Below, piece by piece: positions 55,051 to 64,000 of a DNA stretch of 64,000 nucleotides. Position 1 is the stretch's first letter. Each line of letters opens with the position of its first letter. The notes under the pieces are model-generated. The model ran no database searches. It worked only from the letters and a program-made list of their open reading frames with translations, and was not told where the DNA came from. Made by a program: the position numbers and the translations under genes. Source of the stretch: Pyrenochaeta sp. MPI-SDFR-AT-0127 (Eukaryota; Ascomycota; Dothideomycetes; Pleosporales; Cucurbitariaceae); assembly GCA_020747015.1 (NCBI GenBank), contig JAGTJM010000001.1, forward strand, positions 372,001 to 436,000, in the 5' to 3' direction.

Positions 55051-58000
55051 ATGTCGTCGACTATAGCATCGGCGAGCGCCTCGCCCACGGCGCCTGTCAA
55101 GGCTCCTCCGCAGGCAGGCGTCCTTGAGGGTATCAATCCCGTACATTTTGATTCCAAAAACCCCATCATCCTCTTCATCGTCCAGGTAAGTTGCTGGTTC
55201 TGTATTGCTTTGCCATGACAAGCTTTGGTGGCTTGGAGTTGATCTGCACAACACCAACGTTATCACCAACGCTATCCTGCATCGTGCCATGCATCCCATC
55301 TTTTGAAGTCATTGCAATGTACATCGCTGTGCCCTGGAGTACCTGTCATGCCCCAAAAATCAAGCCAGACGCTAATCATAATTGTCACAGGCCGGAATAA
55401 TCATCATCTTCTGTCGCGCTCTGAACTGGCCCCTCTCCAAGATTCGACAGCCCCGAGTGATATCGGAGATTATTGGCGGTATCATTTTGGGCCCTTCCGT
55501 CATGGGCCGGATACCTGGCTTCCAGGAATCCATCTTTCCAGCCGCGTCCATGACTAACCTAAATCTGGTTGCGAATCTTGGTCTTACCCTCTTTCTCTTC
55601 ATCATCGGACTGGAAGTGGACTTGCGTTTCCTACTCAGCAATTGGAAAGTGGCTTTGAATGTCGGGCTAGCTAGCATGGCGATTCCCTTTGGACTCGGAT
55701 GCGCTATTGCAGTCGGCTTGTACAATGAGTTCAAAGACGAGCCGGGCACAGTGCAAATCGACTTCCCCATCTTTATGTTGTTCATTGGAGTGGCAATGGC
55801 TATCACCGTAAGTTCCATGTCCAAATCGACATCTTACATAACTAACAACTCAGGCTTTCCCTGTTCTTTGCCGTATCTTAACCGAGTTAAAATTGCTCAT
55901 GACTCCCGTTGGTGTTATCGTTCTCTCAGCTGGTGTCGGCAACGACGTTGTAGGTGAGTAGCATGCTATAGCGAGACGATTTCAAGTAAATCGCGCTTGA
56001 ATTGACAATTTCTACAGGTTGGATTCTACTAGCGCTATGTGTCGCTCTCGTCAACGCAGGCTCGGGTCTTTCAGCACTCTGGGTGCTCTTGACTTGCGTT
56101 GGCTACATGTTATTCCTTGTCTATCTCGTCCGACCAATCTTCATCTACGTTCTGCGTAGGTCCCGCGCGCTCCAAGATGGCCCCAGCCAAGGTATTATTA
56201 GTCTCACGCTACTCATTGCCTTGGGGTCTGCATTCTTCACTGGAATTATTGGAGTCCATCCCATCTTCGGCGCTTTCATGGCTGGACTCATCTGTCCACA
56301 CGAAGGTGGGTTCGCCATCAAGGTTGCGGAAAAGATCGAAGACTTGATCGGCGCACTGTTCCTTCCCTTGTACTTCACTCTCTCCGGGCTGAATACTAAC
56401 ATCGGCCTCCTGGACTCTGGTATCGTTTGGGGTTACGTTGTTGGAGTCGTCGCTGTGGCCTTCTTCTCCAAGTTTATCAGTGCGACGCTTGCAGCACGTG
56501 GAACCAAGATGCTATGGCGCGAGTGTTTTGCTATTGGCTCGTTGATGAGTTGTAAGGGCTTGGTCGAACTGATCGTTCTGGTATGCAACCCACCAATCTG
56601 ACCCCGTAGGATCAGAAGCTAACCAACGCAGAACATCGGACTGAACGCCAAGATTCTTAGCACTCGAACGTTTACTATCTTCGTTGTCATGGCTCTAGTC
56701 ACTACATTTGCCTCATCTCCGCTCACCATATATTTCTACCCCGTGTGGTACCAGAAGAAGGTGGAGGCCTGGCGTCGAGGTGAAATTGACTGGGACACCG
56801 GCAAGCCTCTAGACGGGTCTGAGAGCTCGAGAGACAGTGTTCAATTCGATAAGCTGGCATCCGAGAAGATCAAGCGATTAACTGTCTATCTTCGCATTGA
56901 CAGTATGCCAAATCTCCTTGCTTTCACCTCTCTTTTTGGTGGGAACACGGACAAACCAGCACCAAAGATTCATCCTGCGAAAGCCATGAGTGAGGACAAA
57001 ACTACTGGAGAGTCTTCGGTTGGAGATGCAACACCAATTCGACCAGTCGAGGCCTATGGCATTCGCTTGCTCAACTTGACAGATCGTGGTTCGTCTGTGA
57101 TGCAGGTATCCGAAGTGGACAATTACACCGCATACGACCCCGTTGTCAACACCTTCCGAACGTTTGGTAGGCTGCACAACCTGGCTGTCAGCGGTGAGGT
57201 TCTGGTCGTACCAGAATCGTCCTTTGCCGAAACTCTGACCACGCGAGCCTCAGATTCTGACTTCCTTTTGCTTCCATGGAGCGAGACAGGTGGTATGTCG
57301 GAACAGGCCATCATCGAAGACAAGGGAACGAAGAATAAGCTGGCAGCCTCATCTTACATCTCCTTCGTTAATGCAACACTAGAAGAGGCCGTAACTCCCG
57401 TTGCAGTATTGGTCAACAAGAACTTCGGTGGTAGCAAAAACAAAGATCAGAAACAACGCTTGAAGCTCACTAGAAACTTCAGCAACGTTAGTCTTGCCAG
57501 CACCCGCGACAAAGCCGTCACAGCGCCAATCGCTGATCGTAGTCACCACATCTTCTTTCCGTTCTTTGGTGGCGATGACGATCGTGCGGCTCTCCGTCTT
57601 GTGCTCCAACTCGCGGAGAATCCACAAGTTACGGCTACTATCGTTCATTTCGATGTTCCAGATTTGTTTCTCGGCTCTCCACTAACAGCTACAAAGTCTG
57701 CCGGTAGCGCTGGCAAAGGCGGCGAAGTCGTTACAACATCACAGTCTACTCGCGAAAAGGAATCAGCATTCTTCGCTTCTCTCAGTGCTTCACTTCCCGT
57801 GGATCTCTCAAATCGCGTGGTCTTCGAAGTGGTTGCTTCCACCGCCCCAGTCACAGATACCATCGCACGCGCCAGCATTGAGGTCGGCCAATCGCCTAAG
57901 AATGCAGGTGATCTCGTTATCTTGGGTAGGAACATTGGCCGTAACAACGCACTGGCGTCGGATGATGCAGATGCGATCAGCAGCTCATCATCGGCTGCAA

Positions 58001-58080
58001 GCACATTGGGCGTGCTTGCAGAGAAGGTGTGGGAGGGCAAGCTTGGGGCCAGCGTGCTGGTCGTCAAGGCTGGACGATAA
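55051..58080 (+). CDS. KHA1: K+/H+ antiporter (Kha1-type, CPA2 family)
   Basis: Monovalent cation:proton antiporter of the CPA2 family, like yeast Kha1 (endomembrane, K+ and pH homeostasis). Five exons: 55051-55185, 55391-55807, 55854-55953, 56018-56580 and 56632-58080 (introns 205, 46, 64 and 51 bp), giving 887 residues. The first 385 residues hold about 12 membrane segments: RQPRVISEIIGGIILGPSVM, GLTLFLFIIGLEVDL, the intron-split AFPVLCRILTELKLL and the paired-Asp-like GVGNDVVGW (ion-binding site), then GSAFFTGIIGVHPIFGAFMAG. From about 420 a large cytosolic domain follows, with a stretch resembling a universal-stress/nucleotide-binding fold (PVAVLVNKNFGG; HHIFFPFFGGDDDRAALRLV). Typical fungal Kha1 length. 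The first intron is the longest in the window. The 3' UTR side opens into a long gene-poor region. Confidence 0.94.
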
Positions 58081-61000
58081 GAGTGACTTGGAATTTGCGA
58101 GAGCCATGTAAAGACATGATTTTTTCGGCGTTTCCAGACGGATCATTTTGCATCGTGCTAGCATTTTAGGCGCATAATCGATATGTCAGACGTCATAATA
58201 TATAACAGAACCTCCGATCAATGTGAGGCAAATTCACTTTGGATTCTAGCCTTCGACCAGTGTCTTTGAAGCCCCTCTTCTCACGTTCTGTTGTCGCCCT
58301 TTTAACTCTTTTGACGATCACGGTCGCTCTAGCTGAAAGTTCTCGCTTTCCCCCCTAATCAGGCGTCCAATCTACGAGCATCTAATCTATAAACCCTATC
58401 GAGACCTCAGTCGCTACTCCCTCCTTGCAGAAAACTATGCCGTCTCTTACTCGTGTCATATGCTTTGCATATTACTCTTCCTCCCAACTACATAAGGCTA
58501 TGTGCGATCGAAAGCTGTGTACCTGTTATGTGACGTGGCGAATACTGAACAATCAATAGTAACCAAGCGAATCGAAGATAATAATTCAATATCGTTCGAG
58601 TAATATATACCTACTATGCTATCTCGTGACTTGCCCTCCGTAACTGTTTACACTAATTTCTACCAAGAGTAAACCGCTGAACCATCACTTCAATCTCTGT
58701 TATGACTTTTCGCTCTTGATCTCTAGGCAGTTGTCAGCTTACTTGTCTATAAATTCAGATCGGCTCTAACGTCTTCCTATTGAGAATCAAGCATATATGT
58801 TCATGGTCTAGTCATGCCCCCCTGAAACTAAGAGTCCACTCAACCAATGATATTGTACCCATACAAGGAGGTGTGGCTATCATATTTGTGAAATGTAGGG
58901 AGTGTTATCAAAATCATCAGAAAAAAGAAAAAAACAGAGCGGTGGGCGTGATTAAATTTCAACGCTACTTATGATGAAAGTTGTATAAATAAAGTAAGAC
59001 GATTCAATCTCATTGTTTTAAAAAAACATATCTTTCTGACCCTTAACCACATGCTTACCATTTGTTTTCCAATCTTGCGCTTCGCATGAATCGAGGAGTA
59101 GGAGTAGAGCACACTCTCTGCTGAGAGATTAAATCTGGTCTCATGGTCAAAACCAAGGCATTAAATTATACACAGCATCACGATCGTTCCCATCTGTTGC
59201 TCATCGGTATAGCGTAGTCTATCATGATCTGGCGTCGAGATTGCTCCACCCTGGGATAAGCATGGTGGGAATCAATAGACCTCACTAACCGGGAAATGCG
59301 TCTCTGCGTCGCGTTTCCTGATGATTCTGTTTATACCCCGCTGACAGCGGGTCGTCAAAGCGATCGAAGCAGTCGGCGAAGGGATCACAGAAACATACTC
59401 TGGGTCAGGGGATTGTAACGGAAGGGCTGATAACAGTGGTTGCAGCCTTCGAAAAAGCATATGAAGCACTTAGAGGATATACGTGAATACTCTTTCACTT
59501 GAAAGTTGGACTGTGAAAAAGAGCTCGTAAATATATGAGAATTGTCTCAGGGGCATTTTGGCCTTGTGTCTTCAGCATGCCCAAACGAGATGAGACAAAA
59601 TCTGCCAATAATTGCTTACACTTTGCAACGATAGTGTGTTGTATTTGCACGTGGTAGGTTTGATACAACCGTATGCAACAGGGAGATTGTAGTCTATACT
59701 GGCTGCGCAAAAACCTGCAATGTCATGCCGCTTCTCTGATATAGTTCGTAAGCTACTGGTCGTAATCCTGTCATTGATCATCCACGTTCGCATGGAGACA
59801 TTGAGATCTGGTCGCACTGTACATGGCAACCAGCAAGAGAAGTTAGTGATGGGCTTCTCATGCTCGATCATTAGTGAACGCAGCCAAAAGGCAAAGTGAG
59901 ATCTACATTACACCAATCTCACGAACCAGGGGGAAGATGGAGCGGGGCGGTATCTGGTGATGGGTGCAAGGTAATGCCTTCCATCACAATAAGGCGTCGT
60001 ATTCTGGGCATATTAAATCCGTACAGTCGGGCGAGAGGGGAAAAGGTCCCCTATCTAAGTAAGATTCAACAGATATCTGCAAGCCACCATGCTGGGTTTG
60101 CTTGATTCATCTCTCCCTACGCCTGGGTCGGGTTTTTATACGTGGGAGGACTGACATTACAATTACGGGTTACTCTACATGCTCTCGAAAGTTTCAGGGT
60201 CTGATTGTGTTACTGCAAGAAAAGAGGAATGGTTGTCTTGTAGAGGCTTCTGCATCAATTTTGTGGAACATGGTGTGGCTCTTGCAGAGCTGCCGTACTT
60301 CTAAGGACAGGTTGTCAGTGGCCTCAGAAGGAATTGTTCATGTACATATAGGGTTAGTTGTCTCAATGATCACGTATTCGAGGCGTCTAGACATAAAGAT
60401 CAACACTGCGAGGCCCTAAAGTCCACGAGAGCATTACACAGAAAGGGCGGTCGATCAAAAGTCGTGTCCCCAGCTTCCGGGTCGCTCGAAAATTGTGTTG
60501 GGAGAAGATCGTCAAGCCAGTCCCAGGACTTGTTGCTATTGAACGGCAGATCAATGTATGTCTGGTGTTCCGAGCCCGGTATCGCAGCGAGAATGGGCCT
60601 CAATCTACACGAGTGCCGTACAGTACGTCCACGTCATTTCCTCGTTTTCCGGTGTTGCTCTATTCCGGTTTTCCACGAAACTAGCACAATGGTCATTCCG
60701 TCATTCCGAGCTTCCGTGATGCAGGTTGAGGGAGTTTTTACGCGCGGAGAGGCAAAAGTGGGAAGGAGGGTAACCAGCGAAAGCACGTTCACGATGCAAC
60801 GCGCAATTTCTCGGGAAGTCCGGACCTTGACTCGAGGAGCACGCCCGTTATAGAAAGTACAAGGCGCAGTCTCAGTGTCGATCTTGCTGCTTTAAGTCAT
60901 GTGTCTTGCTTTGTGCAGGACGTCTTCGGCCTCATGGATCCTATGGCCAGGAGGTATTGTTGCGATAGAGCGGACGCAAAGTCTCCCGCCCTTCGGTAGC

Positions 61001-63663
61001 GAGTTCGGAAAATGACAGCGGCGTGGGCATATCATACCGATGGATCGTCGGGTGAGCGTAGAGCGGTAACAGTCTGCAGGATGGCTGCCGAGAGGACGCG
61101 ACTGCTCCCCATGGCGCCAAAAAGCCAAGCTCTCATTCGGATCCAACATCGCTTGGTGATTCCGCTGCGTAAGGACTGCGGATCTGTCCGCGTCGTATGA
61201 CAAAGCTGGCTGATGTCCATCGACCCTCGTCCTCCCGCACCGCCGCCATGGAAGCGAGCTGCACATCGCGTCCTTTGAGGCATAAGTCCGCGGATATCAG
61301 CCATTCATTAATTACTAAGTCAGTCAGAGTCTGGATCCAAGCCTCTCCCGCCTATCAAAGATATGTCAAGACTGGCAAATCTTGTCGATCTACGGCGTCT
61401 CTTGGCCCAGCAGCGTACGATGACCAAAAGCCAAGTGACGAGCACTTAGATCGAAGCGCTGAGACATCAATGTTCAAGCACAGATCTTGCCCAACGGTGC
61501 CTGAAACTGGACGGCGAACCCACCGAGAGAAGCGCCGATGTAATCTAACGTGCGGCAATTGCAATGCAACACGGAAACGAACGAAAGTGTGCCTGTGCGG
61601 ATTATTGATGCCCGACAAGCAACATGCGGAATCTGTCCAGCGTTTGACTAGGTGATGCCGTGGCTCCAAGAGCCCAGTGCACGATGCGGGGAGACCTCGT
61701 CTCGTTGACCCATTTGATTTAGATGCAGTAACGCAGGAGGAAAGACACCGAAGCAAGGGGAAGACCAGCATGCCAGCACACATGAAAGGACGAGGGGACG
61801 ACCCCAGGCCTAATGTGGTGCGAACCGTGTTCTTGGAATGCACTGCGGCAAGTGGAAACGGGCACCTTTGCTGCAGTGGCCTAGCGAACATCCTCTTGGG
61901 ATTCTTGGGAGCAAATGGTCGAGTAGCTGGAGAGCGAATATGCACGATTAATCATCTAAGACTGCGAAAGGCATGGGGATGCAAAGAGCATTCCTTGGTC
62001 AAAGTTGCATCATTTCTGCTACACGAAACGGTGTGCCTCCTGGGTGGAGTGGTGAAGAGCGTTGAAACTTTGGCCTAGGGCAGAGATGTGCAGCTCTCGG
62101 TCACCTCTCAGAGCATACTGTAACACTAACCCCATCGAAGGACAATGTTCTTCCGAAGTGCGATGACGTTCCACATACACCATCCGACGCTCCGTGTACG
62201 ATTCAACTGCACATGGTCCACGTGCGCCAACACTAGATAGACCAGGGTATCCCGACGATTCAAAAGGCTGTCTTTCTTCTTCTTGGAAAAGCTCTTGGAC
62301 AAGCGCCAGCCATCCGTGTCCCATACGGTATGATCCAACCACCCATGTTGCGCGCACACCGAGACCGAGAACGATAGCATGGACCCTGAGTCTGCAGATA
62401 CCAAGGAGGGGAAACGAGCGCCATTTCAAGCCTGGTGATCGGGTGCGTGCACAGTCGGCGGACGCGAAACTAAAAGCATGTGGGGAGTCGGTCCGCAACC
62501 GTGTCATTGGCTCCGGAATCATGTCCCTACTTGTGCGTGGTTTCAGTGCAACACTGGGGACGCGATAATCGCCACACCATCTCTTAAGTCATATGCACAA
62601 TGAGCGGGGACACCACAGGTTGTGTGTCGAGCATTCGATTCGGATTTGAGAATGCAGCGGTAGTGATAACGGCAGTGAGAAGAGTGCAGGAACATATTGA
62701 GCATTGTCGAGACCTGCATTGGGTTAGTGCCATGGCACGTGCACATCCACTGTTGTATCCTGATGTTGTGCATAAGCTTTTGGGCTTCACAGTGCTTGCG
62801 AGACAGCGTTGAGACTGAAAATGCGATAGCGAGAACCATACCCACTTCACCATAGAACGTTTGCAACCCCAGACTGTGGGTATGCTTGGCAAACGGGCAG
62901 TGAACGCGATGCGCCCACATCCTCACCTGGCAGGACGTTGGCAAGGCTGCCCCTAGCCTCACGATCTTCTTCGTCCTCTGCACTACCTTACCAGGTCTAT
63001 CCCAGCGTACCAAGCGAGCTGTCAGAGATCCTTGGCGCCAAAGTGTCCCAGAGAGATCCACATCGGGGGAGGCGCCTCCACATCGCAGGCAAGTGACGCG
63101 AACGATGCCCAAATAAATAACCATAACGCCTTGACACCTTACGGGCCGAGCCAAAAGATAACGCATTAGGATTCAATTGCGAACCTTAAATTTGGGTCGC
63201 AGTTTGAATTGTGGATTGTGGCATGGGTGGAATCATGGGTAGATTCATGGGTCGATTCATGGGTTGGGGAAGGGGGGCAAAGTATGGGACCCTTACACTG
63301 GGTGATATGGACTTGACTCTTGCAGCCAGGTGGGGGGACCATAGTACGGAAGTGATAATTCCAAATTCGTCGCACGTGACTGGAAATTAGAGTTGGGACA
63401 ACTAGGTGCTGTAATTTGCATCTCCAATCTTCGTTTGTTGACACGTCAAGTTTCTCACTTCGGCATTACAATATCGTATCCGCAAAATCTATTTTGTTTC
63501 AGATGAGCACTGGTCTGGATGAAGATAGAGTTTGTTGATGAACGCGTCGGCGCGCGTGTGTAATGCTAGCAACTCCCCTTTGAAGTCGTCAAAATAGGCT
63601 TGGGCCTATACTTGGTTTCTTCGTCACTCTTGTCGTGGTTCTGGGCAGGCGCTCCGCCTCAGT
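58081..63663. other. Long gene-poor region, 5.6 kb
   Basis: No frame with recognisable motifs or good exon structure. Longer frames exist at 61355-61945, 62019-62522 and 62543-63166 (all minus) and 61197-61655 (plus), but they overlap on both strands, are Arg/Cys/His-rich as expected for out-of-frame translation, and lack splice support. No transposase, reverse transcriptase or terminal repeat was seen. The first 2.3 kb is A+T-leaning; the rest is more balanced. Confidence 0.5.
63222..63269. repeat. Minisatellite, four 12-bp units
   Basis: Four tandem 12-bp units each start with CATGGGT: CATGGGTGGAAT, CATGGGTAGATT, CATGGGTCGATT and CATGGGTTGGGG. The third and second differ at one base, so the array is young or homogenised. 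Read on the minus strand it gives a His-Glu-Ser-Thr-like repeat in a chance frame. Confidence 0.75.
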
Positions 63664-64000
63664 ATGATGGCAACAGCTTACGAAGCGATTCTGCCTTGTT
63701 GGCAAAGCCTCATTGAAGTCGTAGATACTTACACAATCATCGTCTGCCGAAATCTTGGAATGATTCGTCCAAGAGTCTCGCCCCGTACCAAGGCCATTGC
63801 ATTGGTAATACTCTGGAGCGTATACTCATCGCTTAGAAAACGGTCCCGTGATCAACGGGGTCGCTATTCTGTCCGTGCAGTCACTTGCTGGGGATCTGAA
63901 GCATGGAATGCCCCTGGTAAGGCATCTGGGTCAGGTACTTCGGCGAAGAATTCGTCCACAATCGAACAACCGTCCGTGCGATCGTGCTTGGAGCCGATCT
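63664..64000 (+). CDS. Hypothetical protein, start of gene cut by the right edge
   Basis: I do not recognise this protein. From two adjacent ATG codons (63664, 63667) a frame stays open for 112 codons to the window end. It starts MMATAYEAILPCWQSLIEVV, continues with a conserved-looking NLGMIRPRVSPRTKAIALVI and a hydrophobic stretch (AIALVILWSVYSSL, a possible membrane segment or hairpin), then becomes basic and Ser/Gly-rich. The region is also partly open on the minus strand, where two introns would be needed. The plus frame needs none, so I favour it, with low confidence. Confidence 0.35.
   Translation, partial: MMATAYEAILPCWQSLIEVVDTYTIIVCRNLGMIRPRVSPRTKAIALVILWSVYSSLRKRSRDQRGRYSVRAVTCWGSEAWNAPGKASGSGTSAKNSSTIEQPSVRSCLEPI

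Noticed and set aside
61355..61945. 196-codon minus frame, with 62019-62522 and 62543-63166 also open on the minus strand
   Set aside because: Arg/Pro/Cys-rich without motifs, antisense frames equally open, and no splice sites joining them into one gene.
63678..64000. Minus-strand gene end with two introns at the right edge
   Set aside because: It requires a weak donor (GTGACT) and a 42-bp intron, while the plus strand is open without introns.
1..64000. CRISPR array, prokaryotic operon, rRNA or intact transposon
   Set aside because: No spaced direct repeats, no Shine-Dalgarno-linked gene strings, no rRNA-like sequence, and no transposase or reverse transcriptase motifs. All clear genes have fungal introns or fungal families.

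Overview
The window is nuclear DNA of a filamentous ascomycete. Genes carry short GT-AG introns of about 42-108 bp (one of 205 bp), lie on both strands without operons, and include lineage-typical families: a Zn2Cys6 regulator, secreted GH16 and GH92 enzymes, a Cps1-type glycosyltransferase, and a macrodomain-SirTM fusion. From remembered family resemblance, not a search, I would place it in Dothideomycetes, probably Pleosporales. Exon models were built by hand. For every multi-exon gene reported as complete, the exon lengths sum to a whole number of codons and the junctions restore family motifs.

Layout. 0-10 kb: a large membrane protein cut by the left edge (-), an unrecognised Cys/His protein (+), a secreted class 3 lipase (-), a secreted alpha/beta hydrolase (-) and a Cps1-like polysaccharide synthase (-). 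10-20 kb: a secreted GH16 beta-glucanase with a 16-nt exon (+), an AlaX/AARSD1-like tRNA-editing protein (-) divergent from a NIF3-like protein (+), a RING plus chromo-like protein (+) and a secreted carboxylesterase (-). 20-32 kb: a Pro/Tyr-rich protein (-), a macrodomain-SirTM sirtuin fusion (+), a 14-TM-type MFS transporter (-) divergent from a GFA/CENP-V protein (+), and cohesin SMC1 (-). 32-44 kb: GPC1 (+, divergent from SMC1), a weak hypothetical (-), a Ser/Thr kinase-like protein with coiled coil (-), a FAD oxidoreductase (-) and a Zn2Cys6 regulator (-). 44-58 kb: a gene-poor block with a tRNA-like relic, a cytochrome b5-acyl-CoA dehydrogenase fusion (-), a small cupin (+), a GH92 mannosidase (+), another gene-poor block and a Kha1-type K+/H+ antiporter (+). 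58-64 kb: a 5.6-kb stretch with no gene I can support, a 4-unit minisatellite, and an open frame running off the right edge.

Housekeeping genes (SMC1, GPC1, AlaX-like, NIF3-like, Kha1) are interspersed with secretome and accessory genes. I see no classic biosynthetic gene cluster, because no PKS, NRPS or terpene synthase is present. The FAD oxidoreductase next to the Zn2Cys6 gene is the only pair suggesting local regulation. The most notable object is the macrodomain-SirTM fusion at 22923-24713, which carries a candidate ADP-ribosyl transferase and the matching hydrolase-type module in one polypeptide.
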